Positions 25,813 through 34,118 of a stretch of 64,000 nt of DNA are shown one piece after another. The notes below the pieces were generated by a model. That model was not told the origin of the DNA, did not search any database, and was given only the letters and a program-made list of their open reading frames with translations. Source of the DNA: Mesorhizobium loti CJ3sym (GTDB taxonomy: Bacteria; Pseudomonadota; Alphaproteobacteria; Rhizobiales; Rhizobiaceae); contig NZ_AXAL01000016.1 of NCBI RefSeq assembly GCF_000472785.1, positions 108,880-172,879 on the forward strand, read 5' to 3'. The stretch's first letter is position 1; each line of letters opens with the position of its first letter. Both the position numbers and the translations under genes were made by a program.

Positions 25813-26717
25813 GCCCGGCCCCTTTGCGTCGGATCGAGGATGTCGCGCAGCGCATCGCCGATCAGGTTGAAGGCCAGCGCCAATGCCAGGATCGCGGCAC
25901 CTGGGAAGAACACCAGCCAGGGTGCTGCCTGAAAATAGGTCTGGTTCTCGAAGATGATGTTGCCCCAGGAGGCGGTCGGCGGCTGCACGCCGATGCCGAG
26001 GAAGGAGAGCGTCGCCTCAAGCAGCACCGTGGTCGAAATGCCGAGCGTGCCCCAGACGATGATGGTCGGAAGGAGATGCGGCAGGATGTGGCGAAACAGG
26101 ATGCGCGGTGCACTCGCCCCGATGGTGCGTTCGGCGTCAATGAACTCGCGCTCGGCCAGCGAGGACGTCTCGGTGTAAATGACGCGCGCGGTTTGCACCC
26201 AGTTGACCAGAGCGATGACCATGGCGACGATCCACAGGCTAGGCTGGAAAACCGCCGCCAGGCAGATGGCGAGCAGCAGCGCCGGGAAAGCCATCATCAA
26301 ATCGGTGAAGCGCATCAGCGCGCTGCCGATCCAGCCGCGGAAATAACCCGCGGTGACCCCGACCAGCGTGCCGATGAACAGCGCCACGCCATTGGCGACG
26401 ATACCGATGATCAGCGAGGTGCGGGCGCCATAGAGGATGCGGGTCAACAGGTCGCGGCCGAGCAGGTCGGTGCCGAGCCAGAATTTGGCATTCGGCGGCA
26501 AGGGCGAGCCCTCGATGGTCAGGCCGTCGAACATCTGCTCGTTGGGATCATAGCCGGTCAGCCATGGCGCCAGCACGGCGCCGGCGACGACGATGGCGAC
26601 AATCACCAGGCCGAGCAGCGCCAGACGGCGTTTGACCAGCCGCCGCCAGACGCCGGCGCGCGGCTTGGCCGGCATGCGCGCAGGCTCGATGAGATCAGGC
26701 GCGATGGGACTGGTCAT
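25809..26717 (-). CDS. Dipeptide-type ABC transporter permease DppC-like
   Basis: Inner-membrane permease of 302 residues. It has the N-terminal cytoplasmic tail and first helix (RRLALLGLVIVAIVVAGAVL), the LGTDLLGRDLLTRILYGAR motif of DppC proteins and the EAA-like INAERTIGASAPRI-type loop. I take ATG 26715-26717 as the start because GAGGAAGG lies seven bases before it. This start lies inside the end of the AmiR-like gene (23-base overlap), so translation is coupled. Confidence 0.92.
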   Translation of the reverse strand: MTSPIAPDLIEPARMPAKPRAGVWRRLVKRRLALLGLVIVAIVVAGAVLAPWLTGYDPNEQMFDGLTIEGSPLPPNAKFWLGTDLLGRDLLTRILYGARTSLIIGIVANGVALFIGTLVGVTAGYFRGWIGSALMRFTDLMMAFPALLLAICLAAVFQPSLWIVAMVIALVNWVQTARVIYTETSSLAEREFIDAERTIGASAPRILFRHILPHLLPTIIVWGTLGISTTVLLEATLSFLGIGVQPPTASWGNIIFENQTYFQAAPWLVFFPGAAILALALAFNLIGDALRDILDPTQRGRA

Positions 26718-27312
26718 CGCCGCCTTCCTCACCCGTTGCTTCTTCACTTGTCATGGCCACAATCCGCCGCGCGGCATCCTCGACGCTGATCTGCCAGCTC
26801 ATCGCCAGCGAGCGCAGCTGCGCGTAGGCGCGCTCGTCATCCGACCCTTTCGACAGTGCCGCCACCGCGCGCACGATGGTCTGGCGTTCGGCGACGCGCT
26901 GGCGCAGCGCGGCAATTTCGCCGGCTAAGTGTCTTCGTGCCTCGAAACTTTGGCGGGCGATCAGCAGTGCGCTGTAGACGCCGGCATTGCCAACCGGCTT
27001 CAACAGTTGCGCGTCGGCATTGTGCGACAATGACCATTCAATGCGGCCGGGTGCCTCGGAGCCGATCAGCGCCACCAGCGGCATCGGCGCTTCGCCCGGC
27101 TTCCACGGAAATTGCTCGTCGAAGCCGAGATCGGCGTCGAAAAAGACGAAATCAGCCGCCAGCACCTCGGGTGGCAGTTCCGGCCAGCAGTCCTGCGCGA
27201 TCAGGCCGATGGCCGACAATTGTCGTGTGATGGCCTGCACCGTCGGATGCGGGCGATGCAGGATAAAGGCCCTGGCGCCACCAAGATTGGGGATACGCGA
27301 GGTCCTGGTCAC
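26695..27312 (-). CDS. AmiR-like antiterminator with ANTAR RNA-binding domain
   Basis: Protein of 205 residues. The N-terminal 120 residues are a degenerate receiver domain (LVALIGSEAPGRIEW, LLKPVGNAGVYSALL) without the usual phosphorylation pocket. A helical coiled-coil linker follows, then a C-terminal ANTAR domain (ERQTIVRAVAALSKGSDDERAYAQLRSLAM). AmiR in Pseudomonas binds the leader RNA of the amidase operon and prevents termination. It is released by amide binding to AmiC. Here the gene overlaps the AmiC-like gene by an ATGA, so equimolar production is likely. The regulatory scheme is inferred from the family. Confidence 0.9.
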   Translation of the reverse strand: MTRTSRIPNLGGARAFILHRPHPTVQAITRQLSAIGLIAQDCWPELPPEVLAADFVFFDADLGFDEQFPWKPGEAPMPLVALIGSEAPGRIEWSLSHNADAQLLKPVGNAGVYSALLIARQSFEARRHLAGEIAALRQRVAERQTIVRAVAALSKGSDDERAYAQLRSLAMSWQISVEDAARRIVAMTSEEATGEEGGDDQSHRA

Positions 27313-28403
27313 GACACCACCCTCAGGCGCGGACGGCCGAATGTCCTGGCGGGGTCGTAGCGCGACAGATAGGGGTCCGGTGCGACCTCATCCTCGCGGC
27401 TGACGACTTCGAAAAAGCCGTCGGCGATCCGGCCGATGATGACCGGCAGTGTCGCGTGTTGAGAGTGGGCGTCGATGGCGATCGGCCCGAGCCGGGTCGA
27501 AAAGCGCCGCTCGGCGAACGCTTTCGAAAACGCCGCCGGACCAGCTTCGGCATCGCGCGACAGCACATCGGCCATCACCTGCACCGAGGCATAGGCGGAG
27601 GCCTCGAAGGATGAGGCGAAGGCCGCCGGCCGCGGCGCGAAATAAGGCCCAACCGACAAATGGCCCTTCCCGGTTTCACCAATCGCCGGCAGTTCACCCT
27701 CTGTGAGGTTGCAGGAGATGACAGGGCAGGTTTCCGGACGGAAGGCCGGATCCTCGTTGCCCAGGTCCTGATAGGCGGCCAGAAAGGCGTAGGACGAGGT
27801 GCCGATCAGATTGTTGAGGATGAAGTTCGGCCGTGTGGCGCGGATTTCGGCGATCAGACGCGACACATCGGTCTCGCCGATGCGCAGATAGCGCTCGCCC
27901 AGCACCTTGCCGCCGCCGTCGGCGATCAGGTCACGCGCGACGCGGTTCATTTCCCAGCCCCAGATATAGTTCGAGCCGAGCAGGAAGCCGTTGGCGCCGA
28001 AACGCGGCACGACATGCGCCATCAGCGGCACCAGGTGCTGGTTGGGGCAAGCGTGCATGTAGACGACATGCTCGTTGGCCTCGAACCCCTCATAGGGGCA
28101 GGCATACCAGAGCATGCCCCCGGCCTTCTCCAGCACGGGGATTGTCTCCTTGCGGCTCCAGGAGGTGACGCAGCCGACGACATGGCGCGCGCTACTGGTC
28201 TTGAAGATGTCCTCGCAGAGCGTCGCGTAGCGATCGGCATTGCTCTGCGGATCGCGTTCGACCGGCACCAGTTCGATGCCGTAGCTCCGATCGGCATTGA
28301 TGTCGGCGATGGCGCGCATGGCGCCCACGCGGCACGCATCGGAGACGAGCTGATAGCTCCCCGAGCGGGAATAGAGGATGCCGATCTCGATGCGCCGTTT
28401 CAA
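27309..28403 (-). CDS. AmiC-like amide sensor (periplasmic-binding fold, cytoplasmic)
   Basis: Protein of 364 residues with the type I periplasmic-binding fold of AmiC/UrtA proteins but no signal peptide. It begins KRRIEIGILYSRSGSYQLV and shows HVVGCVTSWSRKETIPVLEK and LLGSNYIWGWEMNRVARDL, which match AmiC. AmiC sequesters AmiR until an amide ligand binds. The open frame extends to 28466, but homology begins at the TTG at 28401-28403, preceded by TGGGGT, so I use that start. A downstream ATGA overlap couples it to the AmiR-like gene. Confidence 0.9.
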   Translation of the reverse strand: MKRRIEIGILYSRSGSYQLVSDACRVGAMRAIADINADRSYGIELVPVERDPQSNADRYATLCEDIFKTSSARHVVGCVTSWSRKETIPVLEKAGGMLWYACPYEGFEANEHVVYMHACPNQHLVPLMAHVVPRFGANGFLLGSNYIWGWEMNRVARDLIADGGGKVLGERYLRIGETDVSRLIAEIRATRPNFILNNLIGTSSYAFLAAYQDLGNEDPAFRPETCPVISCNLTEGELPAIGETGKGHLSVGPYFAPRPAAFASSFEASAYASVQVMADVLSRDAEAGPAAFSKAFAERRFSTRLGPIAIDAHSQHATLPVIIGRIADGFFEVVSREDEVAPDPYLSRYDPARTFGRPRLRVVS

Positions 28404-28552
28404 GCAGAACCCCAGAAATGACAATGCCCCGCAGCCAGCGCCGCAAGGGCGAGGCATACGAGGCATATTTGCCGCCCGGCGATCAGAGCCGGTATTTTGC
28501 CTTAGCGTATTCGGTCCGGCTGGTCAGTCAAGCGGGAAAGTGAGTCCCCACT
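28404..28552 (-). promoter_or_regulatory. Promoter and leader of the amide operon, with hairpin candidates
   Basis: On the minus strand: TTGACT (28526-28531), a 16-base spacer and TACGCT (28504-28509) form a plausible promoter. The leader of about 95 bases before the sensor gene contains a hairpin CCGGC...GCCGG with a seven-base loop (28476-28492) and a repeated ATGCCTCG. AmiR-type proteins act on such leaders, so an attenuator here is expected, but I cannot fold it. A second hairpin AAAGTG...CACTTT (28537-28554) overlaps the stop of the upstream AraC-family gene and has no following T-run. Confidence 0.45.
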
Positions 28553-29422
28553 TTAACCCTGCTGCAGCTGTTTCCTACGCCAGGAGGCGGGTGCTTCGCC
28601 GACCCGCTCACGAAAGAACCTGGAAAAATAGGCCGGATCATCGAAGCCGATCTCGTAGGTGATGTCCTCAACCGTGCGCACGGTGAACAGCAGCAGCCGC
28701 TTGGCTTCCAGCAGCCGTCGCTCGCCGACGACCCGCTTGACGCCGCTGCCCAGCACCGCGCGGCTGGCCTTGTCGAGAAGATGCGGCGTCGTGGCCAACG
28801 TCTCGACATAGCGATCGACAGGCCAGTTGTCGCGGAAATGCGCGTCGACGAGCCGGCGCAAGCCCATGGCCAGCGACGCATCGGAAGACGGTGCGGCGGC
28901 AATGGGCGCCGGTGCGAGGCGCGCGATGTGGGAGAGCGCGACGGCGATCAGCGACGGCAGGACCTTGTCGTTGCCGGCCTGCGCCTCGGCGTATTCGGCG
29001 GCGATCATCTCCAGCACCGCCGCCAGCCTTTGCCAGGCGGCGTGATGCGGCAGGCCGTCCGCGAAGACCGGCCTGTCCAGCGGTAGCACGCTATGACCGG
29101 CAATCGCCGCGAGCGCACCGTCGGCGACCGAGACGACGATGGCGTCGGTGCCAGGGCCAATCGAGAAGCCATGCACGATCGTGCTTGGCACGAAGCTGAC
29201 GGCTGGCGCCGAAAAGTCCCAGGATCTGTCCTCGATACGATAGGTGCCGGAGCCACTGGTCCAGTAGGTGATCTGACCCATCTGGGGATGCTTGTGCGCG
29301 GCAACCTGACCATGATGAATGCTGCCTCGTGCCAACACTGTCTCGACATGCAGGAAGCCGACATCGAGCGGGCGAACCGGCTCGCCATAGACGAAGAAGT
29401 CGGGAATGGAACTCTGACTCAT
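28553..29422 (-). CDS. hpaA: AraC-family activator of 4-hydroxyphenylacetate catabolism
   Basis: Regulator of 289 residues with an N-terminal cupin-type sensing domain (GQVAAHKHPQMGQITYWTSG) and a C-terminal AraC DNA-binding domain. The latter shows two helix-turn-helix units, the second being EDITYEIGFDDPAYFSRFFR. It resembles HpaA and PobR, which respond to 4-hydroxyphenylacetate or 4-hydroxybenzoate. It is divergent from hpaB with 93 bases between the genes, the arrangement of an activator and its target promoter. The gene name is assigned from family and context. Confidence 0.85.
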   Translation of the reverse strand: MSQSSIPDFFVYGEPVRPLDVGFLHVETVLARGSIHHGQVAAHKHPQMGQITYWTSGSGTYRIEDRSWDFSAPAVSFVPSTIVHGFSIGPGTDAIVVSVADGALAAIAGHSVLPLDRPVFADGLPHHAAWQRLAAVLEMIAAEYAEAQAGNDKVLPSLIAVALSHIARLAPAPIAAAPSSDASLAMGLRRLVDAHFRDNWPVDRYVETLATTPHLLDKASRAVLGSGVKRVVGERRLLEAKRLLLFTVRTVEDITYEIGFDDPAYFSRFFRERVGEAPASWRRKQLQQG

Positions 29423-29440
29423 GGAACCGGAAAAAGTCCA

Positions 29441-29470
29441 ATCGGTTTTGCCGTTCCGTCCATAACCGAT
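29441..29470. promoter_or_regulatory. Inverted repeat in the hpaA-hpaB intergenic region
   Basis: Perfect seven-base arms ATCGGTT (29441-29447) and AACCGAT (29464-29470) separated by 16 bases, within the 93-base space between the divergent activator and monooxygenase genes. Candidate binding site for HpaA or HpaR. Which protein binds, and whether any does, is unknown. Confidence 0.35.
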
Positions 29471-29515
29471 CCGCCGCCCGAGCGCTAGGATCGGCGTTAT
29501 CAGCGGAGGAACATC

Positions 29516-31060
29516 ATGCGGTCAGAAGATTATCGTGCCGACAAAGCGCGCCCGTTCACCGGCGCTGAATATCTGGAGAGCCTGCGCGACGGCCGCGAGG
29601 TTTATATCAACGGCGAACGCATCGCCGACGTCACCACGCACCCGGCGATGCGCAATTCGGCGCGGTCGCTGGCGCGGCTTTACGATGCGCTTCATGATCC
29701 GAAACGGCGGGAGGTGCTGACCTCGGCCACCGACACCGGCTCGGGCGGCTACACCCACAAATATTTCCGCGTCGCCAAATCCTCCGGCGAACTCGCGGCC
29801 CAGCAGACAGCAATCGCCGAGTGGTCGCGCATGTCGTATGGCTGGATGGGGCGCACGCCAGACTACAAGGCGGCGCTGATGAACACGCTTGGCGCCAATG
29901 CCGACTGGTACGGGCCGTTCAAAGACAATGCGCTTGCCTGGCACAGCAGAGCCCAGGAAGCGGTGCTGTTCATGAACCACGCCATCGTCAACCCGCCGAT
30001 CGACCGCCACAAGCCGGCCGAGCAGGTGAAGGACGTCTTCGTCCACATCACCAAGGAGACGGATGCCGGCATCTATGTCTCCGGCGCCAAGGTGGTGGCG
30101 ACGTCCTCGGCGCTGACCCACTACAATTTCCTGGCGCAGAGCTCGGCGACGGTCACCGAGGATCCGTCGTTGTCGGTGATGTTCATCGTGCCGATGAACG
30201 CGCCGGGGATAAAGATGTTCTGCCGCGTCTCCTACGAGCAGACGGCCAACACGGTGGCGGCACCTTTCGATTACCCCTTGTCGTCACGCTTCGACGAGAA
30301 CGACGCGATCCTGGTGCTCGACAATGTCTTCATCCCCTGGGAGGACGTGCTGGTGCTACGCGACGCGCAGAAAATCCTGTCCTTCCATCCGGCGTCGGGT
30401 TTCATGCACGGCTATTGTTTCCAGGGCTGCACGCGCTTTGCCGTCAAGCTCGACTTCCTCGCCGGCCTGCTGGCCAAGGCACTGCGCGCCACCGGCGGCG
30501 ATGCCTTCCGTGGCAACCAGGCGGCACTTGGCGAGGTCATTGCACTCAGGCACATGTTCTGGAGCTTTTCCAACGCCATGGCCTACAACCCGATCCCATG
30601 GGCGAATGGCGCGGTGTTGCCTAACCTGGAAGCAGCATTGGCCTACCGCACCTTCATGTCGGAGGCCTATCCGCGCGTCATCGACACGGTGCGCCGGGTG
30701 ATTGCGTCCGGCCTGATCTACCTGCCGTCGTCGGTCCGCGACTTCAACAATCCGGAGATCAACAAGTACCTGGCGCAATATGTGCGCGGCTCCAACGATA
30801 TGGGCCATATCGAGCGCATCAAGATCATGAAGCTGTTGTGGGACGCGACCGGCACCGAGTTCGGCGGCCGCCACGCGCTCTACGAACTCAACTATGCCGG
30901 CGCGCCGGAAGAGGTGCGGCTGCAGGTGCTGAAGGGTGCTGAACGCGGCGGCCGGCTGAAGGCGATGGAGGAACTCGTCGACACCTGCATGGCCGACTAT
31001 GACGAGAATGGCTGGACAGGCGACACCTGGCTCAATCCGCTTGCTTCACCGGCTGGGTAA
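29516..31060 (+). CDS. hpaB: 4-hydroxyphenylacetate 3-monooxygenase, oxygenase component
   Basis: FADH2-dependent oxygenase of 514 residues that hydroxylates 4-hydroxyphenylacetate to homoprotocatechuate (3,4-dihydroxyphenylacetate), using reduced flavin from HpaC. It is a group D flavoprotein of the acyl-CoA dehydrogenase fold. Characteristic segments are GREVYINGERIADVTTHPAM, NHAIVNPPIDRHKP and NVFIPWEDVLVLRD. The start ATG follows GCGGAGG. The hpaC gene follows after six bases, as in known hpaBC operons. Confidence 0.95.
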   Translation: MRSEDYRADKARPFTGAEYLESLRDGREVYINGERIADVTTHPAMRNSARSLARLYDALHDPKRREVLTSATDTGSGGYTHKYFRVAKSSGELAAQQTAIAEWSRMSYGWMGRTPDYKAALMNTLGANADWYGPFKDNALAWHSRAQEAVLFMNHAIVNPPIDRHKPAEQVKDVFVHITKETDAGIYVSGAKVVATSSALTHYNFLAQSSATVTEDPSLSVMFIVPMNAPGIKMFCRVSYEQTANTVAAPFDYPLSSRFDENDAILVLDNVFIPWEDVLVLRDAQKILSFHPASGFMHGYCFQGCTRFAVKLDFLAGLLAKALRATGGDAFRGNQAALGEVIALRHMFWSFSNAMAYNPIPWANGAVLPNLEAALAYRTFMSEAYPRVIDTVRRVIASGLIYLPSSVRDFNNPEINKYLAQYVRGSNDMGHIERIKIMKLLWDATGTEFGGRHALYELNYAGAPEEVRLQVLKGAERGGRLKAMEELVDTCMADYDENGWTGDTWLNPLASPAG

Positions 31061-31066
31061 ACTCAG

Positions 31067-31576
31067 ATGGCCACGCAGATTTCGAAAGCCGATTTCCGAG
31101 ACGCCATGGCAAGGGTCTGCGCGCCGGTCAACATCGTCACGACGGATGGACCGGCGGGGCGCGGTGGCTTCACCGCCACCGCCATGTGCAGCGTTTCCGA
31201 CGAACCGCCGACGCTCCTGGTGTGCATGAACGGCCGTTCGACGCAGGCCGCCATGTTCCTCGCCAACCGGCGTTTCTGCGTCAACGTGCTGACCCATGAC
31301 CATATGCACCTGGCGGGAAAGTTCGCCGGCGCGACAAGGGACATGGAAGCCCGCTATTCGGCGGCGCGCTGGCAGACGCTGACCTCTGGCACGCCGGCAC
31401 TGTCGGACGCGATCGTCAATTTCGATTGCGAGATCGAGGACGTGCACATCGTCGGTACGCACAATGTGATGATCGGCCGCGTCATCGATGTCAGGCACGG
31501 CAGCGGCGGCTCGGCCCTGCTCTATGTCGACCGCAATTATACGCAGCCAACACGACTGGGGAGTTTTGGCGGGTGA
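31067..31576 (+). CDS. hpaC: Flavin reductase component of 4-hydroxyphenylacetate monooxygenase
   Basis: NADH:FAD reductase of 169 residues that supplies reduced flavin to HpaB. It shows the flavin-binding PVNIVTTDGPAGRGGFTATA, then SVSDEPPTLLVCMN and NVLTHDHMHLAGKFAG, all typical of the HpaC/ActVB family. It starts six bases after hpaB. The stop is three bases from the end of the convergent hpaR gene, leaving no room for a separate terminator. Confidence 0.93.
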   Translation: MATQISKADFRDAMARVCAPVNIVTTDGPAGRGGFTATAMCSVSDEPPTLLVCMNGRSTQAAMFLANRRFCVNVLTHDHMHLAGKFAGATRDMEARYSAARWQTLTSGTPALSDAIVNFDCEIEDVHIVGTHNVMIGRVIDVRHGSGGSALLYVDRNYTQPTRLGSFGG

Positions 31577-31579
31577 GCC

Positions 31580-32008
31580 TCAGCTCTCGCCGTCGATCAG
31601 CGTCTCCAGGAGATCGAGCAGTTGCTCCAACTTCTCGTGGCCAAACCGCTGTTCAATGTCGTCGTAGATGACGCGGCGCTCTGGCGACAAGGCGTCGATC
31701 AAAGCGGATCCGGCCGGCGCGATGGTCAGGATGACGCGGCGGCCGTCGCCTTCGGCCTTGTTGCGGGTGATGAATTTTCGGCCTTCGAGCGCCTTGATGA
31801 TGCGCGTCAGGCTGGGCGGCAGCACCGAGGCGCGGTCGGCAAGCTCGGTCGCCTCGACCGAGCCGGCTTCGCTCAGCACGCGCAGCACGCGCCATTGCTG
31901 TTCGGTCACGTCATGCGCGGCGAGCATGGGGCGAAAGCGCGCCATCACCGCTTCGCGGGCGTGAAGCAGCGCCATTGGCAGGGAACGACGAGTGTTTTCA
32001 GGCAGCAA
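31580..32008 (-). CDS. hpaR: MarR-family regulator of homoprotocatechuate degradation
   Basis: Winged-helix repressor of 142 residues. The helix-turn-helix is ATELADRASVLPPSLTRIIK, followed by the wing NKAEGDGRRVILTI. The combination LPPSLTRIIKALE is close to HpaR/HpcR proteins, which repress the meta-cleavage genes until the aromatic inducer binds. It is divergent from hpaF, with a perfect 12-base palindrome in the 178-base space between them, and convergent with hpaC. Confidence 0.87.
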   Translation of the reverse strand: MLPENTRRSLPMALLHAREAVMARFRPMLAAHDVTEQQWRVLRVLSEAGSVEATELADRASVLPPSLTRIIKALEGRKFITRNKAEGDGRRVILTIAPAGSALIDALSPERRVIYDDIEQRFGHEKLEQLLDLLETLIDGES

Positions 32009-32141
32009 GACGCAGCGTCCCCGCGATTGCGATTGTTAGTCGGGTTCAACCCCTATGGACAACGCCAAAACCCGACCTTTTCATCCCGTATCGTCGCCTC
32101 AAGCCTGATGCAAGACTTGACTTCGACGATACCCCATGTAA

Positions 32142-32153
32142 TTAACGCGTTAA
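32142..32153. promoter_or_regulatory. Palindromic operator candidate for HpaR
   Basis: Perfect palindrome TTAACGCGTTAA in the intergenic region between the divergent hpaR and hpaF genes, 34 bases before the hpaF start codon. The AT-ended dyad and its position are what a MarR-family repressor controlling both transcripts would use. Binding is inferred. Confidence 0.5.
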
Positions 32154-32186
32154 CTACAACAAAGCAAGATCTGGGAACGAAACGTC

Positions 32187-32573
32187 GTGCCTCACTTCTC
32201 CATCGAGTATTCGGCCAATCTCGATGCCAAGGTCGATATGGGCGAATTGTGCGCACTGGTGTTGCGTACCGTGCTGGACACCGGGCTGTTCGAGACCGGT
32301 GCGGTGCGCGTGCGGGCCTTTCGCGCAGACGCCTATGCCATTGCCGACGATCTGCCGGAAAACGCCTTTCTCGACATGTCGTTTCGCATCGGCACCGGCC
32401 GCAGCGCCGAGGACAAGAAGCGGACCGGCGAAGCCGTGTTCACGGCGGTGAGCCAATATCTGGCCACTTTGTTCGAGACCCCGCATTTCGCTCTGTCGCT
32501 GGAGATCAGGGAAATCGATCCGGTGCTGAGCTGGAAGAAGAATGCAATCCACCCGCGGCTGCGCGGCAAGTGA
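32187..32573 (+). CDS. hpaF: 5-carboxymethyl-2-hydroxymuconate delta-isomerase
   Basis: Tautomerase-superfamily enzyme of 128 residues that isomerises 5-carboxymethyl-2-hydroxymuconate to its oxo form in the homoprotocatechuate pathway. The catalytic N-terminal Pro follows the initiator directly (MPHFSIEYSANL), as required, and the C-terminal ALSLEIREIDPVLSWKKN is typical of CHMI. The start is GTG at 32187. It heads the hpaF-hpaE-hpaD unit and starts downstream of the hpaR palindrome. Confidence 0.93.
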   Translation: MPHFSIEYSANLDAKVDMGELCALVLRTVLDTGLFETGAVRVRAFRADAYAIADDLPENAFLDMSFRIGTGRSAEDKKRTGEAVFTAVSQYLATLFETPHFALSLEIREIDPVLSWKKNAIHPRLRGK

Positions 32574-32585
32574 CGGAAGACTGAC

Positions 32586-34103
32586 ATGTCCGATCTCGAA
32601 GGCAATCTGAAAAAGGCCGAGGCCTATCTGGCTCGGTTCAAGCGCGATGGCGTGCTCAACCAGATCGGCGGCGAGGCGGTGCCGGCCGTCGACGGCTCGA
32701 CTTTCGAGACCCTGTCTCCTGTCGATCTCAAGTCGCTGGCCAAGGTCGCGCGCGGCAGTGCCGCCGACATCGACCGCGCCGCCAAGGCGGCGAAGGCGGC
32801 ATTCCCGGCCTGGGCCGCCATGCCGGGCGAGACACGCAAGAAGCTGCTGCACAAAATCGCGGACGCCATCGAGGCGCGCGCCGAGGAGATCGCTTTCGTC
32901 GAGTGCTTGGACACCGGCCAGGCGCTGAAGTTCATGGCCAAGGCGGCACTGCGCGGTGCCGAGAATTTCCGCTTCTTCGCCGACCGCGCGCCGGAAGCGC
33001 GCGACGGCGAGACGCTGCGCACGACTGGCCAGGTCAACATCACGACGCGCGTGCCGATCGGCCCGGTCGGCATCATCACGCCGTGGAACACGCCGTTCAT
33101 GCTTTCGACCTGGAAGATTGCTCCGGCATTGGCCGCCGGCTGCACCGTGGTTCATAAGCCGGCTGAATTCTCGCCGTTGACGGCGCGGCTGCTGGTCGAG
33201 ATCGCCGAGGAGGCCGGCCTGCCGAAAGGCGTCTGGAACCTGATCAACGGGCTCGGAGAAAGCGCCGGCAAGGCGCTGACCGAACACCCCGACATCAAGG
33301 CGATCGGCTTTGTCGGCGAAAGCCGCACCGGTTCGATGATCATGCGCCAGGGTGCCGACACGTTGAAGCGGGTGCATTTCGAGTTGGGCGGCAAGAACCC
33401 GGTGATCGTCTTCGCCGATGCCGACCTCGAGCGCGCGGCGGACGCGGCGGTGTTCATGATCTACTCGCTCAATGGCGAACGCTGCACCTCGTCGTCGCGA
33501 CTGCTGGTCGAAGCCTCGGTCTATGACCGATTCACCGATCTGGTGGCGGAGAAGGCAAAGCGCATCAAGATCGGTCATCCGCTGGACCCGAAAACGGTGG
33601 TCGGCCCGCTGATCCATCCGGTGCACGAGGAAAAGGTGCTGTCCTATATCGAAATCGGCAAATCGGAGGGTGCTGTGGTTGCCGCCGGCGGCGGCAAGTT
33701 CGCCGGACCGGGCGGCGGCTGTTATGTCAGCCCGACACTGTTCACCGGCGCCACCAACAAGATGCGCATTGCCCAGGAAGAAATTTTCGGGCCGGTGCTG
33801 ACGGCCATCGCCTTCAAGGACGAGGCGGACGCGCTGGCGCTCGCCAACGACACGCAATATGGCCTGACCGGCTATCTCTGGACCTCTGATGTGACCCGCG
33901 CCTTCCGCTTCACCGATGCGCTGGACGCGGGCATGATCTGGGTCAATTCGGAGAATGTGCGGCATCTGCCGACGCCGTTCGGCGGCGTCAAGAATTCCGG
34001 CATCGGTCGCGACGGCGGCGACCATTCATTCGATTTCTACATGGAGACCAAGAACATCGCCTTCGCCACTTCAGCGCACGCGATCCAGAAACTCGGCGGC
34101 TGA
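32586..34103 (+). CDS. hpaE: 5-carboxymethyl-2-hydroxymuconate semialdehyde dehydrogenase
   Basis: NAD-dependent aldehyde dehydrogenase of 505 residues that oxidises the ring-cleavage semialdehyde. The catalytic Cys is in GERCTSSSR (Cys300) and the general-base Glu in FELGGKNPV. PIGPVGIITPWNTPFML is the substrate-tunnel segment typical of HpaE, where Thr/Pro replace the common NFP. The gene lies 12 bases after hpaF and 15 before hpaD, which fixes its pathway role. Confidence 0.94.
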   Translation: MSDLEGNLKKAEAYLARFKRDGVLNQIGGEAVPAVDGSTFETLSPVDLKSLAKVARGSAADIDRAAKAAKAAFPAWAAMPGETRKKLLHKIADAIEARAEEIAFVECLDTGQALKFMAKAALRGAENFRFFADRAPEARDGETLRTTGQVNITTRVPIGPVGIITPWNTPFMLSTWKIAPALAAGCTVVHKPAEFSPLTARLLVEIAEEAGLPKGVWNLINGLGESAGKALTEHPDIKAIGFVGESRTGSMIMRQGADTLKRVHFELGGKNPVIVFADADLERAADAAVFMIYSLNGERCTSSSRLLVEASVYDRFTDLVAEKAKRIKIGHPLDPKTVVGPLIHPVHEEKVLSYIEIGKSEGAVVAAGGGKFAGPGGGCYVSPTLFTGATNKMRIAQEEIFGPVLTAIAFKDEADALALANDTQYGLTGYLWTSDVTRAFRFTDALDAGMIWVNSENVRHLPTPFGGVKNSGIGRDGGDHSFDFYMETKNIAFATSAHAIQKLGG

Positions 34104-34118
34104 CTGGAGGAGATCAGA

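Noticed and set aside
32154..34025. 623-codon minus-strand open frame opposite hpaF and hpaE
   Set aside because: Covers two clear pathway genes on the other strand; low-complexity His/Arg/Gly-rich product with no family features.
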